This document shows positions 52,375 through 61,900 of a DNA stretch of 64,000 bases, one piece after another. Location of the stretch: the NCBI RefSeq assembly GCF_000968175.1, contig NZ_FO704551.1, positions 310,001 through 374,000 of the forward strand. Direction: 5' to 3'. The notes beneath the pieces are model-generated. The model did not search any database. It was not told where the DNA came from and saw nothing but the letters and a program-made list of their open reading frames with translations. This DNA is from Xenorhabdus poinarii G6. Lineage in GTDB: Bacteria > Pseudomonadota > Gammaproteobacteria > Enterobacterales > Enterobacteriaceae. Each line of letters opens with the position of its first letter. Position 1 is the first letter of the stretch. The position numbers were made by a program, and so were the translations under genes.

Positions 52375-53088
52375 ATGATTGAACAAGACATTATCGCCCA
52401 CGCGAAAGCGGAAGGGGTGAGGGAATCGTGCGGACTGATTTCAGGTGGCCGCTACTTCCCTTGCCGCAATATTTCGCCAGATCCTGAGAATTTCTTCGAA
52501 ATTAACCCGGATGACTGGATAACGGCAGAGTGCTTTGCAGATATTGATGCCATTGTGCATAGCCATCCAAACGGAAGGCCTCGCTTGAGCACGGCTGATA
52601 GGGCGCAGCAAATTAAAACCGGGTTGCCGTGGTGGTTGGCTTGTGATGGGCGGGTGCATCAATTTCGCCCCGTTCCGCGTTTATTAGGCCGGGAATTTAT
52701 TCATGGCATACAGGATTGCTATTCGCTGATCCGCGACGCCTATCACCTGGCTGGTATCGAATTAGATGATATCCATCGCGACGATGAGTGGTGGAACAGC
52801 GGCCAGAATCTTTATCTCGATAATAGCATCAGACAAGGCTTTGAGCAGGTTGATGATATTCAGCCCGGCGACATCATTCTCATTTGTCTGGGAAGTCAAA
52901 CGCCCTGCCACGGGGCAATTTACCTCGGCAATCAACAAATTCTACATCACAGGCCAGATCGCATCAGCAAGCGGGATATCTATGGCGGTTATTGGCTCAG
53001 ATATACACATTCAATCTGGAGACATAAACAATGGTCAAGTTACAGCTTGGAGGCCATCTTAGAAGATTTGGCCGTCGTTATGAGCTAG
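52375..53088 (+). CDS. Tail assembly protein K (JAMM peptidase plus NlpC/P60)
   Basis: A 237-residue protein like lambda gpK. Residues ~1-90 hold a JAMM metalloprotease domain with IVHSHPNGRPRLSTADR (HxH near 61-63 and the downstream Asp). Residues ~100-230 are NlpC/P60 (IQDCYSLIRDAYHLAGIELD with the catalytic Cys, and PCHGAIYLG with the His). It probably processes tail tip proteins and cell wall. Overlaps gene I by 58 bases. Confidence 0.92.
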   Translation: MIEQDIIAHAKAEGVRESCGLISGGRYFPCRNISPDPENFFEINPDDWITAECFADIDAIVHSHPNGRPRLSTADRAQQIKTGLPWWLACDGRVHQFRPVPRLLGREFIHGIQDCYSLIRDAYHLAGIELDDIHRDDEWWNSGQNLYLDNSIRQGFEQVDDIQPGDIILICLGSQTPCHGAIYLGNQQILHHRPDRISKRDIYGGYWLRYTHSIWRHKQWSSYSLEAILEDLAVVMS

Positions 53089-53609
53089 ATGTTAGGGATG
53101 CAGCAGAAGCTATCAGATGCCTGTGTTACCAGTTAAAGGGATTCAAGCAGGCGCTCTCTGATGGATATGTACGTATTCGCATCGCCGGGAGGGATATGAC
53201 AGAACAATCCATTCCGGCAGGCATGAATCATCCACTCGACCACGGCGATACAGTCACTATCGTGCCAGTCGTGGGAGGGGCGGGCGGCAATGGTGCGGGG
53301 CTAGGCATGGTGGTGTTGGGCGCAATAGCTATCGGTGCGGCGTTTTTGACAGGCGGTGCAACTATTGCGGCGTGGAGCGCGATGCATGCTGGATTAGCTA
53401 TTGCCGGGGTTGCTTTGGTTGGTGCGGGGCTGGCTTCTATGCTGACCAAAATGCCAAATAGCCCGGAAATGAAATCCAGTAAAACAGAGGGCAACCGGTA
53501 TTTCAGTTCACTGGAAAACCGTATCGGGCAAGGATATCCAGTCCCCATCCCTTATGGTGAGCTGGTGGTGGGGTCGAACGTGATTTCTCAGGGCTTGGAG
53601 ACAGAATAG
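53031..53609 (+). CDS. Tail assembly protein I
   Basis: A 192-residue protein like lambda gpI. The N-terminal ubiquitin-like half includes LQLGGHLRRFGRRYELDVRD and GDTVTIVPVVGGA; a Gly/Ala-rich hydrophobic segment follows (GMVVLGAIAIGAAFLTGGAT) and then RIGQGYPVPIPYGELVVGS. Overlaps K in another frame and ends one base into J. Confidence 0.9.
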   Translation: MVKLQLGGHLRRFGRRYELDVRDAAEAIRCLCYQLKGFKQALSDGYVRIRIAGRDMTEQSIPAGMNHPLDHGDTVTIVPVVGGAGGNGAGLGMVVLGAIAIGAAFLTGGATIAAWSAMHAGLAIAGVALVGAGLASMLTKMPNSPEMKSSKTEGNRYFSSLENRIGQGYPVPIPYGELVVGSNVISQGLETE

Positions 53610-56600
53610 TGGGAAAAGGTAGTGGTGGTGGCAGTACGCCGAAACTGCTTGATGATAACCTGAAAAACAAGCAGTTTTTGAACATTGTTGATCTGATTGG
53701 TGAGGGGCAAATTGAGGGGCCAGTCGGCGGCTTGCACGGGTTCAGAATTAACGGAACGCCCGTTGTTGATAAGGGCGGCAATCCCAACATTCATGGTGTC
53801 ACTGTCCAATGGCGAGCGGGTACACAATCTCAAGAGCCATTAACTGATCATCCATTTGTTGAGAGTGAAATTCCGGTCAGTGTCGAGGTTAAGAAGGATA
53901 GCCCCATTCTCAGGGCGGTATCCGGCCGCGATGTGGATAGGGTCAGGCTTACAGTGGGTGTTAGCCAATTGGTGCAAACAGATAGTAAAGGCAACCAGAG
54001 CAATACCTCAGTACAGTTGGCTATCGATGTGAATGATGGCTCCGGTTGGTACAATGCCAAGATCGTGCATATCGGGCCGGCAAAAATCAGCGGGCAATAT
54101 CTGGAATCCCATACTATTGATGCCCCCAAGAAAAAACCTTTCCAGATCAGAGTATCCCGCTTAACGGATGACAGTAAAAGTGATCAGCTTCGCAATGGTA
54201 CGGTATGGGCGAGTTATACCGAAATCACCGATACTCTGATGAGCTACCCTAATAGCGCCGTCGTGGGGATGCGCATTGACCGCTCATTGTTTGCAGACAC
54301 CCCAAAACGGACTTATCACATTAAGGGCATGATTATTCAGGTGCCTGATAATTATGATCCTGAGACGAGAGAATATCATGGCGTATGGACGGGGCGTTTT
54401 AAGCCTGCCTATACCAATAACCCCGCATGGATATTCTACGATTTGGTGACCAATACCCGTTATGGTATCGGAAAGCTAATGGGTTCTTTTGGTTGTGACA
54501 AATTCGCCCTGTATGCCATCGCGCAATATTGCGACCAGATTGTCCCTGATGGTTTTGGCGGCACAGAACCCCGCTTTACCTGCAATGCGTATATTACAAC
54601 ACAACGTAAGGCGCGGGATGTATTGGATGATTTGGCTTCGGTCTTTCGGGGTATGCAGGTCTGGAACGGGCTGCAACTAACCTGTTTTCAAGACAGGCCC
54701 TCCGATCCGGTCTGGACATTTACCAATGCCAACGTAGTTGAGGGGAAATTTAACTACGGTGCGTCGGCAAAGAAAGCCAGGCATACAGTTATCGAAGTGA
54801 CCTGGATGAACCCGGATAACGGCTGGAAAGAAGAACCGGAACTAATTCAGGATGATGCACTGGTTGACCGTTTAGGACTGAATGTCAAAAAGGTGACCGC
54901 CTTTGGTTGTACCAGTCGGGGTCAGGCGCATCGGGTAGGCAGATGGATAATCGAAACCGAAAAACTGGAAACCGATTCAGTGACGTTCAGTACCGGACGC
55001 GAAGGGATCAACTGTATACCCGGCGATATTGTTGAAATAGCCGATAATAGTTTCGCCGCTGCCCGAATTGGCGGACGGGTGCTTACTTTCTCCGGTAAAG
55101 AAGTTCGTCTTGATGCGCCAGCGGATTTTGCACAAGGTGAGTCAGGTTACTTCTCCTACATGGGGAATGACGGGAAATTTATCAGGGTAGATATCGAATC
55201 CGTCAGTGGTGATGTGATCACCCTGAAAGACGTACCAGCCGGATTGCGTCAATGGGGCGTGTTTTCTATCTCCAAGCGATCACTGGTTACTCGGTTGTTT
55301 CGGGTGATGAGCATTGCCGAAGACACAAAAAGCGGCCATTACAACTTCACCTGTATTCAGCATGAACCCCAAAAAGAAGCCATTGTTGATAATGGTGTTG
55401 ATTTTCAGGGTATGCCCGCCACGCAAAACGTGATCCGCATTCCGAACATTGAACGCCTGAGCATGGCTTACATTCAGGACAGTGCGCAGGTGCAGGCTCG
55501 TGCTATGTGGGCCACCACGACGATTAACCGCAATATCACCTTTGAGGTGGTGATTTACCGTGACAATAAAGTGGTTTCACGCGGGAATACCAAAGATCTG
55601 GAATACTACATCAGTGGTCTGGACGTGGGAATATATCAGGTCGGTGTTCGTGCTCGTGATGACAACGGGATGTTGGGTGATGAATCCAAAGTTCAGATGG
55701 TGATTGGTGCTCCGGCTGCCCCTTCGGTTATCGACATTGAGCCTGGATTTTTTGAGCTGAAAGCTATTCCCCATATCAGCGCACCTAAAACACTGGATAC
55801 CCAATTTGAATTCTGGTTTTCAGCAACGCGGATCAGCAATATCAATGAAGTAGAAGTGAGAGCCGATTTTCTTGGGATCGCTAAGTTCTGGACAAAAGGA
55901 CAGCTGAAAGCTGGAACATCCTACTGGTTCTATGTCCGCAGCGTGAATGAATTCGGTAAATCGCATTTCGTTGAAGCGGAAGGCAGAGCTGACGACAATG
56001 CGAAAAATATTCTAGAGATTGTGGGTAATCAATTTCTGTCAACGGAAGCGGGGAAACGTCTGGCAGAAAAGATTGATTTCAATACCGAGAAAACAACTGA
56101 GCTGGAGCGAAGTGCGCATGAGTTAGGCAGCAAAGCGCTTAACCTTGAGCAACAAATTGGGGATGTAGCGGAAGAGATGCTGAGCAATGCTCATTTTAGC
56201 ACCCAGCTTAGCCATAATATACAAGAAGAAGTTCATGACCGTAAGGCAGATATTTCCCGTCTTGAACAGGTGCAGGCGAATGAGCGTGAGGCTCATACCA
56301 AATTTCAGTCACAAATCAGCTCGGAAGTGTCGAATAACCGGGCGGCGGTACTGGATATCCGGGAATCTCAGTCCACACAGGAAAAGGCTTTTGTCAAAGC
56401 AGTTGATCAGGTTAAAGCCAGCCTGAAAACCACGGATGATAGCGTGCAGGATATCACCGGACGAGTGACACAGAATACCAATGCCATTGCAGCGGCGAAT
56501 GTGTCACAGGCGAAATTTGAGCAAACTACGCGTGCTCGCTTTGAAGAGCAAAGCAGTGATATCAGCAAAATGGAAAAAACGGTCACGGATGCTGAAAGTG

Positions 56601-57703
56601 CGCTATCAGAAGCCTTGATGCAGACGTCAGCACAGTTCAACGCGATCAGTGATCAGCAGTTTAAGTCGGCGGCACGGATTGTGCGTGTTGAGAAAGCCGT
56701 AGCTACGGAAAAAATTGCCCGCGCTGAAATGGGACAACAAATCCATGCCCGGCTGAATGATGCAGAATCCGCCATAGTGGACGTCAAAAAAACCCAAACC
56801 GAAGCGGATAAGGCGTGGGTCGAAAGCCAGACTCAGTTGCGGGCGGAAATTCAAAAAGGTGACACACAGTTACAGGAAAGCATTGATCAGCAGGCACGGC
56901 AGTTATCGGCTATTAACAGCACGTTCAATGAACAGAAAACGGCGATTGCCAATCTTGAAAATTCTTCGGCAACATTAGAGCAAGCCCAGAAAAGCCAGTA
57001 TGAGGCTCAGCAATCCCAAATTACTCATCTGAATGACACCTTCAGCAACCAAGAGCGATCTCAAGCTGAATCTATCCTGCAACTTGCAGCACAAGCTGTC
57101 GATGCTGCGGGGGAGCAGCGTCAAATTCGGGCGGAAATTAACCGGGTAGATAAAGCACGAGCTGATGATCGTCAGGCATTTGCTAATTCTATTGAAACCC
57201 TAAAAGCACAGGTAGGCGAAAACAGCGCTGTTTTGGAAGAGAAAGCGACCGCTGTCTTTGATATCGACGGTAACGGGTATGCCATCAAGGATATCGGGGC
57301 GGGAGTGAATTACAAGGGACAGTTTTATAAAGCCGGGATGGTGATTGGAGCTGAAGTTAAAAATGGACAGGTGGAAACACAATTTGGCGTCCGAGCAAAC
57401 CAGTTTACCGTGGTCAATCCCACCAATGGCAAGCTAGAACCAGTCTTTACGATTAAGGATGGGCAGGTGTTTATCAAGGAGGGTTTTATTGATTTAGCAA
57501 CCATTCAGCATTTATTGGTTGGGATGGATATTAAATCCACCAACTATATTCCCAATCAGAGGGGCTTTAGATTTGACGCCAAAACCGGTGCTATTGAGAT
57601 TAACGGTGTAAGCAACGAATACAGAATAATGATATCAAATAGAGGGTTTTATTTATTTGATAAAACCAACACCCCGATAATAGAATTAGGTGAATTGTTG
57701 TGA
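53609..57703 (+). CDS. Host specificity protein J (central tail tip)
   Basis: A 1364-residue lambda J homologue. The N-terminal ~800 residues cover the baseplate hub and fibronectin-like parts (GEGQIEGPVGGLHGFRINGT, TAFGCTSRGQAHRVGRWI, FTCIQHEPQKEAIVDNG). Residues ~830-1230 form long coiled coils (LEQVQANEREAHTKFQSQIS). A DUF1983-like segment and a short C-terminal domain follow (VNYKGQFYKAGMVIGAEVKN). The start is GTG overlapping the I stop (TAGTG). J contacts the host receptor, so its end is the part most likely to differ between relatives. Confidence 0.93.
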   Translation: MGKGSGGGSTPKLLDDNLKNKQFLNIVDLIGEGQIEGPVGGLHGFRINGTPVVDKGGNPNIHGVTVQWRAGTQSQEPLTDHPFVESEIPVSVEVKKDSPILRAVSGRDVDRVRLTVGVSQLVQTDSKGNQSNTSVQLAIDVNDGSGWYNAKIVHIGPAKISGQYLESHTIDAPKKKPFQIRVSRLTDDSKSDQLRNGTVWASYTEITDTLMSYPNSAVVGMRIDRSLFADTPKRTYHIKGMIIQVPDNYDPETREYHGVWTGRFKPAYTNNPAWIFYDLVTNTRYGIGKLMGSFGCDKFALYAIAQYCDQIVPDGFGGTEPRFTCNAYITTQRKARDVLDDLASVFRGMQVWNGLQLTCFQDRPSDPVWTFTNANVVEGKFNYGASAKKARHTVIEVTWMNPDNGWKEEPELIQDDALVDRLGLNVKKVTAFGCTSRGQAHRVGRWIIETEKLETDSVTFSTGREGINCIPGDIVEIADNSFAAARIGGRVLTFSGKEVRLDAPADFAQGESGYFSYMGNDGKFIRVDIESVSGDVITLKDVPAGLRQWGVFSISKRSLVTRLFRVMSIAEDTKSGHYNFTCIQHEPQKEAIVDNGVDFQGMPATQNVIRIPNIERLSMAYIQDSAQVQARAMWATTTINRNITFEVVIYRDNKVVSRGNTKDLEYYISGLDVGIYQVGVRARDDNGMLGDESKVQMVIGAPAAPSVIDIEPGFFELKAIPHISAPKTLDTQFEFWFSATRISNINEVEVRADFLGIAKFWTKGQLKAGTSYWFYVRSVNEFGKSHFVEAEGRADDNAKNILEIVGNQFLSTEAGKRLAEKIDFNTEKTTELERSAHELGSKALNLEQQIGDVAEEMLSNAHFSTQLSHNIQEEVHDRKADISRLEQVQANEREAHTKFQSQISSEVSNNRAAVLDIRESQSTQEKAFVKAVDQVKASLKTTDDSVQDITGRVTQNTNAIAAANVSQAKFEQTTRARFEEQSSDISKMEKTVTDAESALSEALMQTSAQFNAISDQQFKSAARIVRVEKAVATEKIARAEMGQQIHARLNDAESAIVDVKKTQTEADKAWVESQTQLRAEIQKGDTQLQESIDQQARQLSAINSTFNEQKTAIANLENSSATLEQAQKSQYEAQQSQITHLNDTFSNQERSQAESILQLAAQAVDAAGEQRQIRAEINRVDKARADDRQAFANSIETLKAQVGENSAVLEEKATAVFDIDGNGYAIKDIGAGVNYKGQFYKAGMVIGAEVKNGQVETQFGVRANQFTVVNPTNGKLEPVFTIKDGQVFIKEGFIDLATIQHLLVGMDIKSTNYIPNQRGFRFDAKTGAIEINGVSNEYRIMISNRGFYLFDKTNTPIIELGELL

Positions 57704-58014
57704 GAAATTACGGATTAAGAATCAGAGAGCCAAAAACAGGGCGAATAAAGATAGATACGTCATCCCGAATAGGTAGAATTTTGGGAATGGTTACATTGCC
57801 TAGTGTGGGTGAAGGAGAGCGCCGTTCTGGTAGCATCCCGTTGGATGAGCCATCAAAATATGGCGAGGTTTTTATTTTTGTTGATAGTGACGTTGTTATT
57901 TACGGCCGTGTAATTTTTAACGTCTGGTATAACAATGACGCCATACACTACGATATCAGTTGCGGTAACCAAGCTGCACTGAGGGGAACAAATGTTTTTT
58001 ACGGGGTTAGGTGA
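57700..58014 (+). CDS. Tail-tip-associated protein of unknown function
   Basis: A 104-residue beta-rich protein (RNYGLRIREPKTGRIKIDTS, RRSGSIPLDEPSKYGEVFIF). GTG start overlaps the J stop. Similar small proteins follow J in other enterobacterial siphophages; role unknown, perhaps DUF6453-like. Confidence 0.6.
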   Translation: MRNYGLRIREPKTGRIKIDTSSRIGRILGMVTLPSVGEGERRSGSIPLDEPSKYGEVFIFVDSDVVIYGRVIFNVWYNNDAIHYDISCGNQAALRGTNVFYGVR

Positions 58015-58664
58015 TGTTCGGACTACGTGTTACTGGCGATGATTATATTTACCAGATTGACGGGGTGAATTGCAGCTATGTATTACGCGCTAAGGAAAGG
58101 CTGTTTTTGCGAGGAGGTTTTGCGGATAACACCCTAGCTGTTAAACTGGGTGTTAGCACCCCGGCAAAAACGCCATACGTTGACGGTGATTTGATATTCA
58201 TGAAAACAGAGGGTGACGTAAATATTGTTAATAATCGATTTAAAGACAGCATTTACCAGCCCCCCGGGGATAGCTCAGGATACGTTACATTATACTTTTT
58301 CAATTCATCCGAAGTGGTTAAATCGAACTCCAAAATCGGTTTACGTGTCAGAGGCGTGAATGGGAACGTTATATTTGATTCCGGCAACGAGTACCTCAAA
58401 ATCATCCATAGCGAAGTTGGAAACAATATTATTTATGATTATTCTCGTCAATTTAATACGGATATAGCAGTAAACGTATCAACAATATGCAGCAGACAAT
58501 GCAACGAAGCCGAATATTATGAATATTACGAATCATTTTTTAATTGCACAAATAACCATTTGCGAATAAAAGAAATGTTTTCGTGGGGTGAGGATTTGCC
58601 ATCCATAGAGGGGTATACAGTGGGAAACTCATTTATTCTAGTCGCTGACGTCAGCGGGCTTTAA
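58014..58664 (+). CDS. Tail-tip-associated protein of unknown function
   Basis: A 216-residue protein (MFGLRVTGDDYIYQIDGVNC...). The middle TLYFFNSSEVVKSNSKIGLR and VRGVNGNVIFDS look like a beta-sandwich. Lies between J and the tail fibre gene and overlaps the upstream stop. AT content is higher than in J. Not recognised. Confidence 0.6.
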   Translation: MFGLRVTGDDYIYQIDGVNCSYVLRAKERLFLRGGFADNTLAVKLGVSTPAKTPYVDGDLIFMKTEGDVNIVNNRFKDSIYQPPGDSSGYVTLYFFNSSEVVKSNSKIGLRVRGVNGNVIFDSGNEYLKIIHSEVGNNIIYDYSRQFNTDIAVNVSTICSRQCNEAEYYEYYESFFNCTNNHLRIKEMFSWGEDLPSIEGYTVGNSFILVADVSGL

Positions 58665-58713
58665 TTTATCATTTCTATCTCTTAATTAGTTAAAATACGA
58701 GAATACTAAAATC

Positions 58714-59928
58714 ATGATCTACACACAAGGCACAGCCTCAACCGTGTCAGGCTCGGCTATTGTCCGTGGCACAGGAACACAATTTAAATCCAATATCAAT
58801 GGCGTTGCTCCAGGGCAAATTATTTTAATCCAGTCCGGCAGTAGCAACCTGTTACATATGATACAAGCGGTTAACTCAGATACGGAATTGGTATTGGCCG
58901 ATAATGTCAAGGTCACCCTGAATAATGCTAAATACCAGATTCAAACTACAGTACCTAATTCCATCTCGGATGGTGTCCGGCATATGTGCGCCATTAACAG
59001 TAATGTCATCCAATTTCTGCAAAATATGGACAAATGGATGAGCCAAGATGGTGCAGTGAATGTGACGCTACCGAATGGGCAAACCGTGTCACTTCAATCG
59101 ATACGGGCGCTAGAAAAAACGGTCACTGGGAAACTGGCCAAATCGGCGAACGGGGGGGATATTCCGAACAAGCTGGAATTTGTGAAAAACCTCGGTTTAT
59201 CGCAAACCGTCGAACTGGCAGGAAATGCAGTGGTACGGAATCCATCAAATGGGAGTCCGCAAACAATTCAGAGTACAATCAGGGTTAATGGTTATCTGGA
59301 AGCAGTTGACGAGATTTCTTGTTATACAGGCGGCACTAGAATTAACCTAAAAACAGTCGGTAATGATCCGCATGTTGTTTTCAAATGGAATAACTCTCAA
59401 TGGTATGAAGCGCGATTCCCCAGAGGAAATGGTAATATTTTATCACTAGGTGCGAACTGTTATCGAGATGGAAACGGATTCATTAAAGTTGCATCGCCCA
59501 TCATTGAAATTCACCCCGATGGTACATTCACTACCAACGGTGAATCCGAAGGAGCAACAGTCACAAAACTAGGCACTGGCCACTATCGCATTTCTGGCGT
59601 GCTCGGCTACAACGCTGACGGTGCGTGGGGTGTACATGGCGGTATCAGTGCTCCACGCGATGTGAACGGTAATGAGTTAGTGTATGTCGAGGATAAGGTG
59701 TTGCCGGACGGGGCTATTGATATCAAAATCACCCACCGACAGAACGCCCACATGCCCGCTCGGTTGCAGAACAGACGCATCAAATCCGTGGACGAACACA
59801 CCTATTACACCGATGATGAACCGTGTGATTTACCCGCAGGCACTCGATTAGACGTCCGGGTCCAAATGCCTGAAGATTCTATTTGGAATCAGCGGGAATT
59901 AACGGCAGAACCTCAGCGGCAGGAGTAG
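58714..59928 (+). CDS. Tail fibre protein, expressed orientation
   Basis: A 404-residue fibre. Residues 1-158 are constant: a virion-binding start (GTASTVSGSAIVRGTGTQFK) and a helical linker. At codon 158 the gene enters the 38-bp repeat that is the recombination site. Residues ~159-404 are the exchangeable receptor-binding part (NGNILSLGANCYRDGNGFIK, TKLGTGHYRISGVLGYNADG). The silent alternative lies in inverted orientation downstream, and an invertase gene follows. Confidence 0.9.
   Translation: MIYTQGTASTVSGSAIVRGTGTQFKSNINGVAPGQIILIQSGSSNLLHMIQAVNSDTELVLADNVKVTLNNAKYQIQTTVPNSISDGVRHMCAINSNVIQFLQNMDKWMSQDGAVNVTLPNGQTVSLQSIRALEKTVTGKLAKSANGGDIPNKLEFVKNLGLSQTVELAGNAVVRNPSNGSPQTIQSTIRVNGYLEAVDEISCYTGGTRINLKTVGNDPHVVFKWNNSQWYEARFPRGNGNILSLGANCYRDGNGFIKVASPIIEIHPDGTFTTNGESEGATVTKLGTGHYRISGVLGYNADGAWGVHGGISAPRDVNGNELVYVEDKVLPDGAIDIKITHRQNAHMPARLQNRRIKSVDEHTYYTDDEPCDLPAGTRLDVRVQMPEDSIWNQRELTAEPQRQE
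59187..59224 (+). repeat. Inversion site, left copy
   Basis: The 38-bp sequence begins with AAACCTCGGTTT, the dyad core of gix/cix/hix-type crossover sites with central TC. It is coding (NLGLSQTVELAG). Confidence 0.92.
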
Positions 59929-60643
59929 TCATTTCCTCCTCAGTGGCCGGCATTTGCACTCGAACAGAAACGAATCGGCCATTGGGGATATCAATCAAAT
60001 CACCGTCAGCATATCCCTCGCGTTTATTTCTGGCGAACTCCGGCGCATTGGGGTGCTCTCGGTGATAGGTCATTAATTTGATAGCACCATCATCCAGCAC
60101 CGTGTAGTCCACCCAAATCAGCGGCAATTTATTTTTGCATATTGGAATTTCAACCCCGCCATCAGTGCCGCCCCACGCAGCATCCGCATTAAATCCCAAC
60201 ACGTTTTTGATGAGATAAACCCCTTCAGACAGGCGCTCAACCGTTGCACCCTCGGATTCATCGTTGGTCTCGAATTTCCCATCGTTCCAGATTTTGATAA
60301 CGGGCGAGGCTTTTTTGATAAATCCTCCTCCGTCTACGTGTGTGTTTTTATCTGTCCATAGTTCGCTAACTCGGGTATTGCCGCTGGCATCATTGCCGTG
60401 CACAAAACGCACACCATAGTTGTAATGAGCAATAAAACCCGCCCATGTATCCCCTATTCGAGTGACATAACCGCATGACCACGCATAGCCAGCTCCACCA
60501 GCAGTTGAATCGTCAATACGAAACGCATGTCCGCCCTCAGGTCGTGAGGTTATCCACGATGTAAATTCACTGATAGTGTTAGGGTTTATGATATTACGTT
60601 TGATGAATCCCGCAGCGCTATCACTAACTCCAATATTCTGCAC
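59879..60643 (-). CDS. Silent alternative tail fibre C-terminal part
   Basis: A reading frame of 254 codons that is open, without an ATG start, back to the recombination site at 60734, so it is a cassette rather than a gene. It encodes SKYANGADIQNKPAFVQNIG, TWAGFIAHYNYGVRFVHGND and GVYLIKNVLGFNADAAWGGT; the last resembles the expressed part (HYRISGVLGYNADGAWGVHG). The two versions diverge most in the middle, where the receptor-binding surface should be. The 3' ends of both cassettes overlap by 50 bases on opposite strands. Confidence 0.9.
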   Translation of the reverse strand: MQNIGVSDSAAGFIKRNIINPNTISEFTSWITSRPEGGHAFRIDDSTAGGAGYAWSCGYVTRIGDTWAGFIAHYNYGVRFVHGNDASGNTRVSELWTDKNTHVDGGGFIKKASPVIKIWNDGKFETNDESEGATVERLSEGVYLIKNVLGFNADAAWGGTDGGVEIPICKNKLPLIWVDYTVLDDGAIKLMTYHREHPNAPEFARNKREGYADGDLIDIPNGRFVSVRVQMPATEEEMTTPAAEVLPLIPADSK

Positions 60644-60696
60644 AAACGCCGGTTTATTCTGAATGTCTGCCCCGTTCGCATATTTGGACAGGGCAC

Positions 60697-60734
60697 TTCC
60701 TGCCAGTTCGACGGTTTGCGATAAACCGAGGTTT
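60697..60734 (-). repeat. Inversion site, right copy
   Basis: Exact reverse complement of 59187-59224, 56 bases upstream of the invertase start. The bases beyond it on the minus strand stay open in the fibre frame (a peptide containing NEFPLNLGLSQT), perhaps a vestige of a second fibre gene start. Confidence 0.92.
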
Positions 60735-60790
60735 AATGGAAATTCGTTGTGTTGATATAATCGCCAATCATTAGATAGCTGGAGTGGAAT

Positions 60791-61360
60791 GTGGCAAAAA
60801 TCGGCTATATTCGCGTGTCAACACATGACCAAAATTGCGATTTGCAACGGAATGCATTGGTGAATGCAAATTGTGAACGGATTTTTGAGGATAGAATCAG
60901 TGGCAAAACCGCTAACCGACCGGGGTTACAGCAGGCATTGGAGTATTTGAAAACAGGCGACACATTAGTTGTCTGGAAATTAGATCGGCTAGGGCGCAAC
61001 GTAAAAGATTTGGTGGCTCTGAATGAGAGGTTGGCTTATGGGGGGATTCATTTTCAGAGTTTGACGGATAGCATTGATACCAATAGCCCTATGGGTCGAT
61101 TCTTTTTTCACATCATGAGTGCGTTGGCTGAAATGGAACGCGAGCTTATTGTGGAGCGCACCAATGCTGGCCTAGCCGCGGCGCGACAACAGGGGCGCAT
61201 TGGCGGTCGTCCTGTATCATTGTCGGAAGGAAAGTGCCGGAAAGCACGGCAATTGCTCTCAGAGGGAAAATCGCGGCGGGAAATTGCAGCGGTTTTTAAC
61301 GTGTCACTCTCGACAGTTTATAAATATTTTCCGGTGGATGGTGGATGCAGTGAAAAATGA
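60791..61360 (+). CDS. DNA invertase (Gin/Hin/Pin family serine recombinase)
   Basis: A 189-residue serine recombinase, the family length. The nucleophile is Ser10 in GYIRVSTHDQN, the arginines are in KLDRLGRNVKDL, the long E helix follows (MGRFFFHIMSALAEMERELI) and the helix-turn-helix is at the C terminus (RREIAAVFNVSLSTVYKYF). Start is GTG with GGAG upstream. It lies just outside the right inversion site and should switch the fibre, probably with host Fis and an enhancer. Confidence 0.95.
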   Translation: MAKIGYIRVSTHDQNCDLQRNALVNANCERIFEDRISGKTANRPGLQQALEYLKTGDTLVVWKLDRLGRNVKDLVALNERLAYGGIHFQSLTDSIDTNSPMGRFFFHIMSALAEMERELIVERTNAGLAAARQQGRIGGRPVSLSEGKCRKARQLLSEGKSRREIAAVFNVSLSTVYKYFPVDGGCSEK

Positions 61361-61575
61361 TGGTGTATTTTGATGGGTTGGGAAAATTGTGAGTGGGGAT
61401 GGGTGGCGAACATTGCGGCATTGGTGGGTGTGGCTGGACAATCAAAAAGGCGGGACGGATTTGGGACAAGCATCGAAAGATAACCGCAAGTAACCATAGG
61501 TAACTTTCGGTAAGGTGGGACGTGTGAGCGCCGATAAATGCGGTAATGAGTTGATTTACAAAGTGACTCTACTCA

Positions 61576-61621
61576 CTTCTAAGCCGTAGGTCACAGGTTC
61601 GAATCCTGTAGGGCGTACCAT
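61576..61621 (+). repeat. attR core, 46-bp direct repeat
   Basis: Exact copy of 8698-8743. It contains only the 3' part of argU, so no tRNA is made here. It marks the right end of the prophage. Confidence 0.95.
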
Positions 61622-61900
61622 CCATTCATATCTCAACGTCTTTCGAAGTCCACAAAACCCCAATAAATACGCAATGTTAGCCTTTTTCTGTTCTTCTATA
61701 GTCCAGTCAGGTAGGTTGAAATCCACGATCTTATGGGGGTATATTTAGGGGTACGTTCAGGTTCAATGAAGTGAGATACCCCCATATGAAGTTGACCGCC
61801 AGACAGATAGACACCGCGAAGCCCAAAGATAAATCGTACAAACTCTCCGATGGGCATGTACTTAGAAATTTTTCCGAATGGTTCCAAATGTTGGTGATTA

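Larger units (their letters stand above)
59187..60734. mobile_element. Invertible DNA segment of the tail fibre locus
   Basis: A 1548-bp segment with a perfect 38-bp inverted repeat at its ends (59187-59224 and 60697-60734). It contains the 3' part of the expressed fibre gene and the silent alternative on the other strand, tail to tail. Inversion keeps the reading frame and would replace 246 residues by 284, giving a 442-residue fibre. Layout equals the Mu G and P1 C segments. Confidence 0.93.
8698..61621. mobile_element. Lambdoid prophage with siphovirus-type tail, integrated in argU
   Basis: The element is bounded by identical 46-bp att cores and carries integrase, CI/Cro switch, replication, Q, lysis, packaging, head and tail modules in lambdoid order. 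About 52.9 kb lies between the cores. All essential modules appear open; the only broken phage gene seen is a KilA-N protein at 31694-32204. Tail tip genes follow lambda M-L-K-I-J, whereas the head module (DUF1073 portal, Mu F-like protein, DUF2213 protein) is of a different, non-lambda type, so the phage is mosaic. Confidence 0.95.

Noticed and set aside
61361..61575. 36-codon frame and GGTAAC-like repeats between invertase and attR
   Set aside because: Frame has no recognisable features; repeats could be integrase arm sites but are too irregular to call.
8698..61621. CRISPR array or anti-CRISPR locus within the prophage
   Set aside because: No regularly spaced direct repeats with unique spacers were found; the period-20 and period-24 repeats are operator and origin sites.
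61622..61785. Second tRNA or further att copy just beyond attR
   Set aside because: No cloverleaf and no further copy of the 46-bp core in the window.
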